Below, piece by piece: positions 1-46,154 of a stretch of 64,000 nucleotides of DNA. Under the pieces are notes generated by a model that saw nothing but the letters and a program-made list of their open reading frames with translations, ran no database searches and was not told the DNA's origin. The position numbers and the translations under genes are program-made. Origin of the DNA: Gavia stellata (lineage: Eukaryota; Chordata; Aves; Gaviiformes; Gaviidae); assembly GCF_030936135.1 (NCBI RefSeq), contig NC_082603.1, positions 36,498,329 through 36,562,328 on the forward strand. Direction: 5' to 3'. Position 1 is the first letter of the stretch. The number at the start of each line of letters is the position of its first letter.

Positions 1-3000
1 CATTGATTATGCAACCATCACGACCAACAGGTATAGTTATGTATATCACAGGCAGGCCAGGAGTAGAAATAGGAAGTGGTAGATTTTTTATTAACTCCTG
101 TTCATGTGGCTGGCCTTTGGCAAAGCGCAGCTCAGCCCAGACTTACGTTTGCCACTGAGCTACAAACTGCTGAAATAGGAATACCAATGAGGTAACTGTT
201 TCTTAACACTTCTGCCACCAAAAGAAGCTAGATGAAGCTTCCGAATCAAGTCATGTGTTAGCTATGAAGTGCTGCATCAAGTTGTTTTGCCAAAGATTCA
301 GACTCTGGCAAGCAAGCCCCTCCAGGCTCATTTCGGAAAGCAGTGAATGGGCTGCAATTTGCCCCTTAGATCTGAGCTCAAAAACAAGCAAAAACACTGC
401 CAAGAATTACCCTGCCCTACTGCTGACCTTCAAAAGTCAAAATGCTCCCTAAGCTAATAGACATGCGGCTGGAGCAAGATGTGGCTGTGCTCAGAGACAC
501 CGTCCTCGCTTGCAGATCTCATTAGTAGTCAGATTTCTCGACTGGGACAAGACTGTAGAGGAGAGAGCGGGATGAGTGGTGGTGGGAACTGCATTGCTTG
601 TTGAAGCAACGAGTAGGCAGTGCAAAGATTATCAATACAAATACTCCCTCAGCTAAGACGGAAGTTCAGAGGAGTTCAGAGGAACTGTCGCTTTAACCCA
701 GCGTGCATTGAATCATGACGACTTTACCTGCATGTCTCACCGCTTGGAGAGGAAGCAAGAAGCATCTGAAATTGCACAAGTCCTCAAAGAAAGTACTGCA
801 GAGCTGCTAAGCACTCCGTTCTCATTTCTTGGTTACTTTTCTTTATATATGTATCTATTTATTTTTGCGATTGGCTTTCTCGTGACCTTACAGAGCTTTT
901 GAAAGTAGTTTGCTTGTGAGCCAAATGCCTTTGAGCCACTTGGCCAGCTCTAGAAAGCCGACAGCAGCTCTCCAGCACAGCTGGGGGCTGCCCAGCCTGG
1001 AGGCAAAGGCAGAACAGCCCCACATGCCCACCCCACCCCACGGCAGCCCCAAGGCTGCGGCGGGGAAGAGGAGGGGGCGATGGCAGGGAAGAGGAGGGGG
1101 CGATGGCAGGGAAGAGGAGGGGGCAATGGCAGGGAAGAGGAGGGGGCAATGGCTCCTCTGCTGCTCGCTGCAGGGGGGTATGGCCAAGGGTGAGCCCTGC
1201 AGCTGGTTGGAGGCGTGTGAAGGTCTGTGTTTGTTGTCCCTCCTGTGAAAAGCAGTGTAGAACTGGGTCCGCTCTCTCCTGTAAACGTGATCTTAAGGAA
1301 CGATGCAGCAAGGAGCAGAGTGCTGTCTGTTCTGTCACGTGGTTATAGAAAATCATCTGTGAAAGTCTCCCACGTTTCTCTTAGAAACAGAAATAGTCAG
1401 AGTTGAGGTATACTATAGAGATAAAGATGATATAAAAACCTGACTGTAATTAGACATACACTTTGAATCTCTTCTGTAAATTTCAGTTATCAACTGCTGC
1501 TTAACTAAGAAACGGAATCTCATTTCTATTTTTTTTCAGTTCGGGGTTTTTCTTCTTAATGAAATTGCAAAATGATAACTAAGATCTGAGGCAGAGCTGG
1601 GAAGGTTAAGTTAAATTTGTTATAAACTGATGTTGCATGCTTGATTTGATGGCTATTTGTTTACTCTCAAACTATGGGGTATGGCAGAGATAAGAGATTA
1701 CAGCTATTTGGGCTCTTGGCAATATCCTTTTAGTAACTATTAAGGAATAAGATATCTCTGAACAAGAGTTTTACCGTATCCTTTTTGGAGGGAAGTAAGT
1801 TCCAACTGCCCTATAGCTCTGAATCTTTTCCTATACAACGTTCATCACGGAGACAACCAAGAGCTTGAAGTCACTTGCTCAAGTATCTGTAGTTCATTGA
1901 TAGCTTCAGGGAGAACACAGTGTCTTCTTCTTTTAGGGTTAGACATCATCACTATCACATGAAAAGAAAATTAAATTCTCAGAGGACAGAGAGTTCAGCA
2001 GTGCCTGGACAGGCAGAGAATCCAAAGTGTCCCTGGTGTACACCATGGACTGTACGTACGGGCGTCTTTACAACACTGTTTCTAACTTGAATGCAGTCTG
2101 CAGGGAACAGACACAGGTCAGCTCTGCAGCCCTCGCACAGTAACTCCAGCATTTCCCGGAAGCGTTGGGCTGCACAGCATTCCTGTCCGCAAAATCCTGC
2201 TTGGTTAAACCACAGCTCCGGCCACAGTCCTGAGCAGCGCGGGCTCCACTCTCCACAGGGCACCAGCCACTGCCCAAATCCTTCCGTGCTACCGTTCACA
2301 GTTGCAACCACCAGTCTCCAGGGATGCTAATTTCCTCATATGGACGAATTTGCCTAGGGAGCTTTGGAAGGAGATGCCACCAAGAAGTTCCACTACCACA
2401 GTCAAAATGCACTGTAATTTTTGCAAGTGTAATTTTTAAGGATAAATGCAATATGTGGTTCTTTTGATGTCCAATAATGAACAATACTTTATGCTTGGGA
2501 TTATGCCCATCAAACAATGACAAGGAATATGCATTTCACAGACAGTAAGGTGAAACAGTAAAAAATCACTAAGTGCTCCTGACTTACTAAGCAGGTGGAA
2601 ATCTGACACTTTGAGACTCAGTTCAGGTCCAAAGTAACTTAGCACACATCTTCAGGTGTACTCCACTAGCTCTCAAAGACGTTATAAAAAGGGACACTGT
2701 AGAACTGGAACACGAATGGAGGGCAGGACTGAAATCTTACCTCTAGTAACTGACAAATCTCCATCAGTGCAAGCAAGGAGAAGCTTTCATCCTAGACGCT
2801 GAGATAAGCTACAGGATGAAGGACATGTCTTCTTTTCATAAACAAAGAAAAGAAGAAGAAATAGAAAGAAATTAAGAAATAGAGTACCTTTGTCTCATGA
2901 AAGTAACATTATTAAGTGTGGTTATTAAATTGAATAGGACTTACCATTGTGTCATCATTTTTTTTCCCCCAGCTTAATGGATTTCTTATGGCTTCTAGTG

Positions 3001-3498
3001 ATCCATTCTATATGGACTCTTCAGATCTGTTCCTTCCCTTCTATACATCAGCATAAATTAGGAGTTACCACTATGAATTTATACTCATGTAAGCCTTAAA
3101 AAAGAAAAGAACCAGTCCACGTGATTTTATATAAAGGCCACCACTGTGTTTATATTCAAATATCATCTTTTTCACTTCGTCACTGCAATTCAGTGCACAT
3201 ATCGAATAAAACTGTTATACTTGATCTATAACTGATTACAGAAATTGTTTTGCTCTAGTATTGATTAGAAACTGACATTCTCATTTATGAAGCTGTTGGG
3301 TTTGCCTTCTCAGAGCTAATGTATACTTTATAACAATAAATATGAGATGTAGCTAAAAGTGGTTTATTTATGGACATTTATCTAGTTAAGCAGGTGATTT
3401 GAACTCCTCAAGAGTTTAGCTATGAACCAAAAATTGTAAAATTTTCACAATCTTTAAGACACTATTAAACAATTACCTGTAATATTTTTTTTCCCCAG
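1..3498 (+). other. TNNI3K intron (3' part)
   Basis: No coding exon could be recognised, and in particular no HRDLN catalytic-loop sequence. Apart from the G-rich minisatellite at 1063-1154 this is AT-rich unique DNA with only short chance ORFs. Confidence 0.8.
1063..1154. repeat. G-rich minisatellite, four copies of 23 bases
   Basis: Unit GGGAAGAGGAGGGGGCGAT plus GGCA, four copies in a row; the last two carry CAAT instead of CGAT. The purine-rich strand has repeated G runs. ORFs across it on both strands arise from the repeat and are not genes. Confidence 0.9.
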
Positions 3499-39104
<35,606 letters not shown>

Positions 39105-39420
39105 CAGCATGAACCCTCCGCCTGCAGAGAGGCTCGCCATCAGCTGGCAGCAACAGTTCTCGCCGTATCAGCCTAACTCCCAGGCATCGTCTGTTACACT
39201 GAAGGTCCCTGAACTGAAAAGCTTTATTTGTTGATGGCAAATGTCACTGTCGTAAGTTCTGCCCTAGCATCTTTCTCTGCTGACCTGCTTGAGGGTTGGT
39301 CTTTTTGGTGGTCTGCATCTAGTCTTTAACGAAGTGGATGTCCACAAGGAATGCTGCGCTTACATCTTGAGCATTAATAATTTGAAGAGATGAAAATAAA
39401 AATGCATCTATTATAGTTTC
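39105..39420 (+). other. TNNI3K: Inferred TNNI3K 3' UTR
   Basis: Sequence after the stop up to just past the first AATAAA (39395-39400). A GTTGTTGTT stretch near 39437 could serve as the downstream GU-rich element. The extent is inferred from signals only. Confidence 0.55.
39395..39400 (+). terminator. Candidate TNNI3K polyadenylation signal AATAAA
   Basis: Canonical hexamer about 290 bases after the TNNI3K stop, with GT-rich sequence about 40 bases downstream. A second AATAAA at 39763-39768 is an alternative. Confidence 0.5.
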
Positions 39421-41302
39421 AGAGCTCCAAGGCGAGTTGTTGTTACCTTGGACTGCACTAAGGTGTGGGGCTACCAGACCCCTCCCTGACCGGTAGGCAC
39501 CGGGGAGCTGCCAGCCCAGTCCTCATCAAGAAGAGGAGCAGCCTGTCGCTCCCCACCACCATCCAGGCCACGGTAGAGGCAAAGTTGTTCCTGCTCCCAG
39601 CTTCTGAACCAGCTCTAGCTTCTTTTGTGAGTTCCCCGCAATCCCAGACATGTCCCGTGCCTCATCTTCATCACCATGGGCTCACGCGGGTCCCCAGCAC
39701 TGCGGCCCCATGGCTGCAGCTCTTCAGAGTCCTGATCTTTGGATGCTTTCCTGCTTGCTGAGAATAAAGAGATATTTGGGGGGCCATCATAATTGTACTC
39801 TTCCAGACATTTGTGTTTTCTTACCCACTTTCTTGTTTTGCTTGAGTGATTGTTTTTCCCAAAGAGCATAAGCTTTCATTCAGACATTTCATTCAGGTAT
39901 TACAGAAAGCAACACAGGTACTCCAAAACAAACTTTAAACCAGAAGAAAATATGCCAAATTTTGTCACAAATATGATAATCTTAACAGAGTGCAAAGTTA
40001 CATTTTTGACTCCGGGCAAAACTGCAGCAGAGTGCCATCTAGCGCGTGCTGAGCTGGATGAGCTAGGTAAGTGCCACGACCAGGCTTTGCAACAGCAACT
40101 CTGATCGCGGGGAATTAAAAAAAAAAAAAAAGAGGGAGGGCAGGAGAACTTGAACTCTTCTTCTAGAAGCAATCAGAGTTATTGATGCTGTTATTTTCTG
40201 GGGTCTTTTTTTGAATTAGCAAAATCTAGCTGCGAGTGATCCTGCTGTATTATTATTCCTTAACTGGATTGAAAGACACAACTGTCTTATTGGCTGAATA
40301 GAAATCAGTGTTCACAATTACTGTGTGTTGCTCTGTGGATATTAGTCAGGATGTTGGTTTCTTATGACTATGATCCCTGAACCAAGGTCTGTGATAAGGC
40401 ATCATGCAGTGCGACACACATGAACTGTAAATGCATAGTAGGCTCTACCACAGCTTCCACGCATGTCATTAATTTCACAATCCTGAAGCAATAAAAATGG
40501 GGAAGATTTCACTTAGCAAGGTTTACAGGTGTTTGTTCAGTTGTTTTGTTTCGCTTCCTGAAAAATTCAACAGGGGAGAAAGGGAAAGCAAGCTGTCCGT
40601 CAAGTGTTGCAGGTCTGCTGCCAGGCCCTGGTACCACCCAGCGGTTACTTTCTGCTCTGTTGGGTTCATGTCCCACTTGCAGTCTCATTTACACAGAAAT
40701 ACACAGAAAGGTCTGGGATGCAGCTCACTACAGGACTTGTCGGACCCTGTATGAAATGCCCCAAGCCCCATAAGAAGCACAGCTGGGAAAACCATCCCAT
40801 CGCCACGAGCAGCTGCTCGGAAAACCATCCGTTGTAACAATCCAATGTCCACACTGCAAACCGCAACAAAGCAACACCCAGATTTCTTTGCAACTGGAGG
40901 AAATATGTCGTATCCTTTCTAGAAGTAAAAGTGACACTGGAAATTAGCATGCTTTGAGGAAAGGCATGCGGAGCACATGGGAGAAGGTGCATTTGGAATG
41001 CTGATGAAAATTCCCTACCTGGCTATCTAGTTGACCAGTTGTTTCATATGGTAGAGCTACTGAAGCACAGGTAGGGAATAAGCTGAAGGAGGGAGGGGCG
41101 GACGGAGATTAGATCTCATTCCTTGGTTTTTGCGCTGGCCAGTGCCTGGGACACTAACAAGGCAGAAAGGATCAATTGTCATATCTGAAAAATCAGTTCC
41201 AGCATTAAGTTTCCTTTTCAACAGGTGTTTTTTTTTTTCTTACAAATACCTCTACACTATGTCTTTTTACCTGGCTTAAAACAATCAGGCGGACTCTTCA
41301 TT

Positions 41303-41364
41303 AATCACAGAATCACAGAATCACTAAGGTTGGAAAAGACCTGTAAGATCATCAAGTCCAACCA
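41303..41364 (-). mobile_element. CR1 3' end, 62 bases
   Basis: Inverted CR1 terminus AATCACAGAATCACAGAATC followed by ACTAAGGTTGGAAAAGACCT and ending at CATCAAGTCCAACC. Very short 5'-truncated copy in the same orientation as the two in the TNNI3K introns. Confidence 0.92.
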
Positions 41365-41994
41365 AAATACAGCAGCTGTACCTGAAAACCAGAATCTAAA
41401 CTGGATTAGAGAACAGAAAATAGAGCAAGGGAAGTAGACTTCATTTGCATTAATAACTCCATGTGCTCACTTGTACCTGAGCTGCTCGGTATGATCTCTG
41501 AGCACTTCCTCGGAAAGTGTCAGAAGCGGACACGCAGAAACAACAGCAACAAAAAAAACCTGAAAGCTTTTGAAGGCAAAACTTTTATAGTTTAGAAAGC
41601 TCTTTACAAGGCCAACTGCTTGCAAATAATTTTACTAGTAATTAAAATTACTGACTCCTTGAAGAAAACAGTGTCTTAGTTAATTAGTTTCTATAGAAGA
41701 AACATCAGGCTTAGGAGGAAAGCATGTTTCATAGGAGTGAATGAAAACACTAAAAAATGTAAATTACTGAATTAGAACATGCTCTGAAGTTGTTTGAGGG
41801 AATGAAACTAGTTTGTGCTGTTCCCAGAGAAGCCCAAGGAGACCAGCACAGTGAGATATTTATAAAGAATGAGACACTCCAAGGATTCTCACCTGCTTTT
41901 AAGACCAGCCAGTGCCTGGTAGCCGTGGCAGTATTTCAAACTGTTTAACATATCAGTAGTAGATGATCTAGATTAAAATAAACTGGTGTCCAAG

Positions 41995-42400
41995 CAAACA
42001 AGGGCTTGCACCGCAACCAGGCGCGAGTCCAGCGTCTCCGCAGCAGAGGCTGTGCTGTCCCGGCTGGCGGCCGGGCTGTGCCGGCAGAGACCTGGGGGCA
42101 GCCCACGGGCCGGAGGCGTTTTCCGGCAGGGTGGCCCCCGCCGGCTTCCCGGGCGGCTTCAGTGAGCACAGCCCCGCCAGGCAGGCGGAGGGGTGGGTCG
42201 CACTTGATTTGTACGGCTGAGCCTGCAAAACACTACAGAAAATTCCCAGCCGGAGAAACCCACCTTGTAGCAGGAGCGCTTCAGGCAGATGCACGCACCA
42301 CCCGCAAAGGGCTCCCCGCCGCAAGCTTTCCAGGCGACGGCTGTGAAGATGGCCATCTTACAGCCCCGCTAGCGACGCCAGAGGCTTGGCACCCGGTTCC
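41995..42400. promoter_or_regulatory. CpG-rich patch in intergenic DNA
   Basis: Around 400 bases with many CpG and long GC stretches (for example GGCTGGCGGCCGGGCTGTGC and CCCGCCGGCTTCCCGGGCGG) in otherwise AT-rich surroundings. It is far from the 5' end of either gene, so if it is an unmethylated island it would mark an unannotated promoter or enhancer. A 136-codon plus ORF crosses it but shows no domain. Confidence 0.4.
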
Positions 42401-43779
42401 AGGAGCCGGACTTTGAACAATCTTTCTGATAGCGTGTCCATAGTACACAGCTGGTTTTTTTTTTCAACCGGTGAAATGCCTGTGTAATGTCACAGGGTAT
42501 GATTGCAGCTCTGTAAGCCAGTAATGATGCATCTGAGACACAATCATCAGCATCCAGTGACAAGCTACTGAGAATACCTGACAGTTCAGGGAGTTAAAAA
42601 AACCTTTGTGATGAGCCAAAAATGAGTTTTGCCAGTGGCAATACTGTTAGATAGTTTGCTTTTCTGACATATGTCCAGTTTAATAATTAGTCTCCTTTTT
42701 TTTTTTGGTGCACATCTTGTTTTTCCCTAAGTGCCACCTACATTTTTTCACTTTGAAGTTAATTACTAACTAGCAATGGATAGGAGAGCAGAAGTCACCA
42801 TGAGTAGAATTTCCAAAACCATAAAATTATCCATTTTGATGGGTTTGCTTCTTACCAAAATTCCACCTGCTGAGATTACAGGCATACCCACGTTTTGAAA
42901 GCACACAAAAGGTACACCTTCAACAGCTGCACCAGCAGTAGTAGAGCCCTTCTCTGAAGCTGAAATTGCCAAATGCAACTCAATTCCACATCTGGTTCAA
43001 GTCCTCTGACCATTTTAGAAATCAGTTGCCTTAAAGGAGCCAGACATGTGAACAGTAATGCAGCGTCCCAGGCACAAACCTGACCCACGCCACACCACAG
43101 CCGTGTCGCACCAACGAGCTGCCCGTGGTACTGCCGGCGTGCGGAACAAGTGGTGAGGGAAAAGGCGAGTATCCGAACGGGGGGAAACCGTCCTGTACAT
43201 CGTGGGGAGTGAGCCGTCAGGAGGGGGTAAGGGCTGTTTCCTTACCACAGATCAGACCTTGCCTGTGTCTGTCCTGTAAATATAGTTGTCAGAAAGAAGC
43301 ATGAGAGAAAACAGATGATCTCATCAATATGATATGAGCTCAGAAATTATGGAGTGTTCTTGGGAAATTTGGTATTTTTTTTCTATCAGTATATAAAACC
43401 AGAGTATTTGAAGTGCAATTTTTTTAGAGCAATATAAGACCTTGTATGAGCCGGCATGTTCCTAACCAAAGGATTCGTTTCCCTGTTTGTTAAAATCATA
43501 GGTACAAGTGCCACTTATAAATATTTTAAGTATTTTAAATAATGAATTGTCAGCTTTCCAGTTCCTTACAACCACTACTGCATGGTTCGTCTGGGTCTTG
43601 CCTGATGCCCCAGGTCTTCTGCAGCCCAAGCGTGCCTTGGGAGTTCAGCTGCCTCTTGGTTACCAACTCTTGCCTTCTTTCCTAAAAGGCTGAAGTGGAT
43701 CTAGTCAAGTCTGCTGCTGCTGCGAACTCATCATGCCACTTAATCATCTTCAGCATGCTCTGAATGCCGATTTCTTTAC

Positions 43780-44150
43780 AGGATGCTCCTACCCACAAGG
43801 AAAGAACCCTCCCTCCTGGCTGCAGTGTTGGGAGTGGGGGCTGGCAGCCGGCGAGAGGCTGCAGCGAGGAGAAACCTGCTTCAGGAACTGCTGCCAGCCT
43901 GAGGACTACCTGTCCCCCAGGCAGCCCCAGTGGCAGCGCTGCCCGGGGCGCTCAGCCGTCCCACCTCTGCACCGCCCTCCCGGCGCTCAGCGCACGCTCT
44001 AGAGCAGCCCCTCAGAAGTGCCTGGGCAAGGCTGTAGCCCAGACGGGACCTGTGCCTCGGGCAGAACAGGGCTGCTCGGGGCACCTGCGTGGCTGCAGCT
44101 CCCTTAACGCGACGCAGAGCCAGCGCTGGAGTGCGGACCCCATTCCTGCT
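43780..44150. other. Second GC-rich patch
   Basis: GC-rich, moderately CpG-containing stretch with overlapping ORFs on both strands (up to 139 codons on plus). No recognisable protein. It could be an extension of the same regulatory neighbourhood as the patch at 42 kb. Confidence 0.35.
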
Positions 44151-45549
44151 GCTCTCCATCTGCAGAGCAAGAGCATTACTTAAGAGTATTTTGAGATGCC
44201 CTGCAGATCACTCGGGCACTTGCCTACGACAAATGAATCACACCTCTTACCTCTCACATTTTTATCCTGTGCTCAGTAAAGCAGCTAAATGTCAAGTAAG
44301 CCAGTGTGGTTCATGACCTGCCCAAGTACAGCCTTAGTTTGAATCCGGACCCTTCCAGGGAACCCCCGCTGAGGCAAATCCCCGCACTCCTCCCTCTGCC
44401 TTTGTTCATCTGCAACAGTTGAATTGTACCCCATGTGTGTGAACGTGCATTTGTAAACGGCTTTGGTACGGTCATGCTCGCAAGCCACAGGCATTTGCTT
44501 TGCATGGGTATCTGCATGATACAGTTTCAGCAGCACAAATATTCAACCCAACATTAGTCATTCAGTTAGAAAGCAGAGATAAATACTGAAGACCAGGCCC
44601 TACTTGCTTGGCAAGTATTATTCTTACAATGAAATAAATTACAAAAGTTCAAGGAACTACACAGACCGGTACAGGTTTTTCTATAGACCCAAGTAAATCT
44701 GGAGGTGTGCATGTGTATACAGAAAAAACAAACCTCTGGAGAAGGTCCTTAGCATGAATTTAAATTCTGAACACTGCACATACCAGGTGTATTCAACTGT
44801 AGAGTATGTAAACACCAATTATCTAATTACTGCAATTTTTTTTATATTGAACAACATTGAAAATGGCTTGGTCCAGTGAATAAGCCACTTCTGATTCTAT
44901 GGACATTCCCTGGTTAAAAGGAAAGGACCATTGCTGAACGGTCAAAAGTCAAATACGTGCTTTTAAGCAAATATTGCATATCTTACACAGAATAAACATT
45001 TCAACCGCACCACTCAGGACCACTTCATGCAATGTTCTCCTTTAAACTGCTGAGGACTGTAAAGCTATTATTAGCCTTTTTTGTCTGCTTTTCTCTTTCA
45101 AAGCACTTCCTGGCATCCAGACTGAAAATGCAAATGCAACCGTCTTTAGTACAGGAGGGAACAAATATGAATTCCTTTATCACACTTAAATTTCCTATCC
45201 CATGTATATTGATCTTAAGTGACTTACAGTAACAATCCACTCAAAACCCTGCTCATTTCAGTTCCATTTCCCGAACTGGTCCCGCTGTGTCGGGGTAGAG
45301 CATCCTGCAGCCCACCGGGCAATGCCTGCCAGGCTGCTGTGCACCCAGCTCCGCACGCTGCGGCCTGGCAGGGTCTCAGGGAGCCCTTGGAGGTGTGGCA
45401 GAGCTGAAAGGGAGACTCCGGCAGCAGAGGTCCGCAGCCAGCGCTGGGCTGAACAGCTCTACACTGACCACCCCTCCTGCAGTTTCAGCACACTCCGGGG
45501 GCCCAGGGAGTTACTCTTGGCTGACGCCAGCAAAAGGAAAAGGCCAAAC

Positions 45550-45555
45550 TTTATT
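45550..45555 (-). terminator. Candidate ERICH3 polyadenylation signal
   Basis: AATAAA on the minus strand (TTTATT on plus), about 530 bases after the ERICH3 stop. This gives an inferred 3' UTR of about 45.53-46.08 kb. Signal only; no transcript evidence. Confidence 0.4.
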
Positions 45556-46082
45556 AATCAATAAATATGAGTTAGAATTGTTCTGACTTAACAATTTTCA
45601 ACAACAGTTCAAAGTTACAAGAATGCCCTGAAGTGTGGCCAGCAAGAAGCATGGACACAGATACAGTCAAACGTGGGCACTCTGTACAGACAAACTTCTC
45701 ATCCTACGGAAACACGCACAGCACATCTACCCCCAGCCCTCCCCGCCACCAGCCAGCAGAAGCAAGCGGTGCCTAGGCGAGGAGGGAGGTTCAGCCAGTC
45801 CAGTATTTCTCTGTGTTTTGGGAAAAATAGGCATGACAGCTGTGGAACCCTTGTGATGATTGTCTTCACAATTACGAAGGAGTGCTGTTTCCTGGGATGG
45901 CACATACAGGCTTATTTCAGGTGTCTGCTGCACGCTGAGAAGCTGCTCTAGTAAAATGTGACAGATGGTGGTGGTACTCGTGGAATAAAATAACGGAGAC
46001 GTGAACATCCCAACAGGCCTAAATCTACAGCAATTTGTGTAAATGTTGCAGGACACAGCACCGAAGGAGCTGCAGAAAAAGC

Positions 46083-46154
46083 TTAGAGAAGAGTTTCTTC
46101 CCCATCCTGGGGCTGGACCGAGGGCACAACAACTGCATCCGGGTTTGCAACATC
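46083..46154 (-). CDS. ERICH3: ERICH3 last coding exon and stop
   Basis: After a good acceptor (TTCTCATTGTTTCATAG) the minus strand reads DVANPDAVVVPSVQPQDGEE then TLL and TAA (46083-46085). The phase-0 start matches the GAG|GTGAGT donor of the large exon. The acidic ending and the matched phase make this a better terminus than the stop in the intron. Confidence 0.75.
   Translation of the reverse strand, partial: DVANPDAVVVPSVQPQDGEETLL

Larger units (their letters stand above)
39421..45530. other. Intergenic region between convergent TNNI3K and ERICH3
   Basis: About 6 kb without a recognised gene. It contains an A-run near 40120, a 62-base CR1 end at 41303, CpG-rich patches at about 42.0-42.4 kb and 43.8-44.1 kb, and unique AT-rich DNA. 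The ORFs present are short and lack family features. Confidence 0.7.

Noticed and set aside
1..40. AACAG|GTATAG near the window start as the donor of the TNNI3K exon that carries the catalytic loop
   Set aside because: The preceding bases do not encode HRDLN in any frame; only the AACAG ending fits, which is expected by chance.
859..1356. 165-codon and 99-codon minus ORFs, 112-codon plus ORF around 1.0 kb
   Set aside because: All cross the G-rich minisatellite and have no family features.
39763..39768. Second AATAAA as the main TNNI3K polyadenylation signal
   Set aside because: Possible, but the earlier hexamer has a GT-rich downstream element and is closer to the stop; kept only as an alternative.
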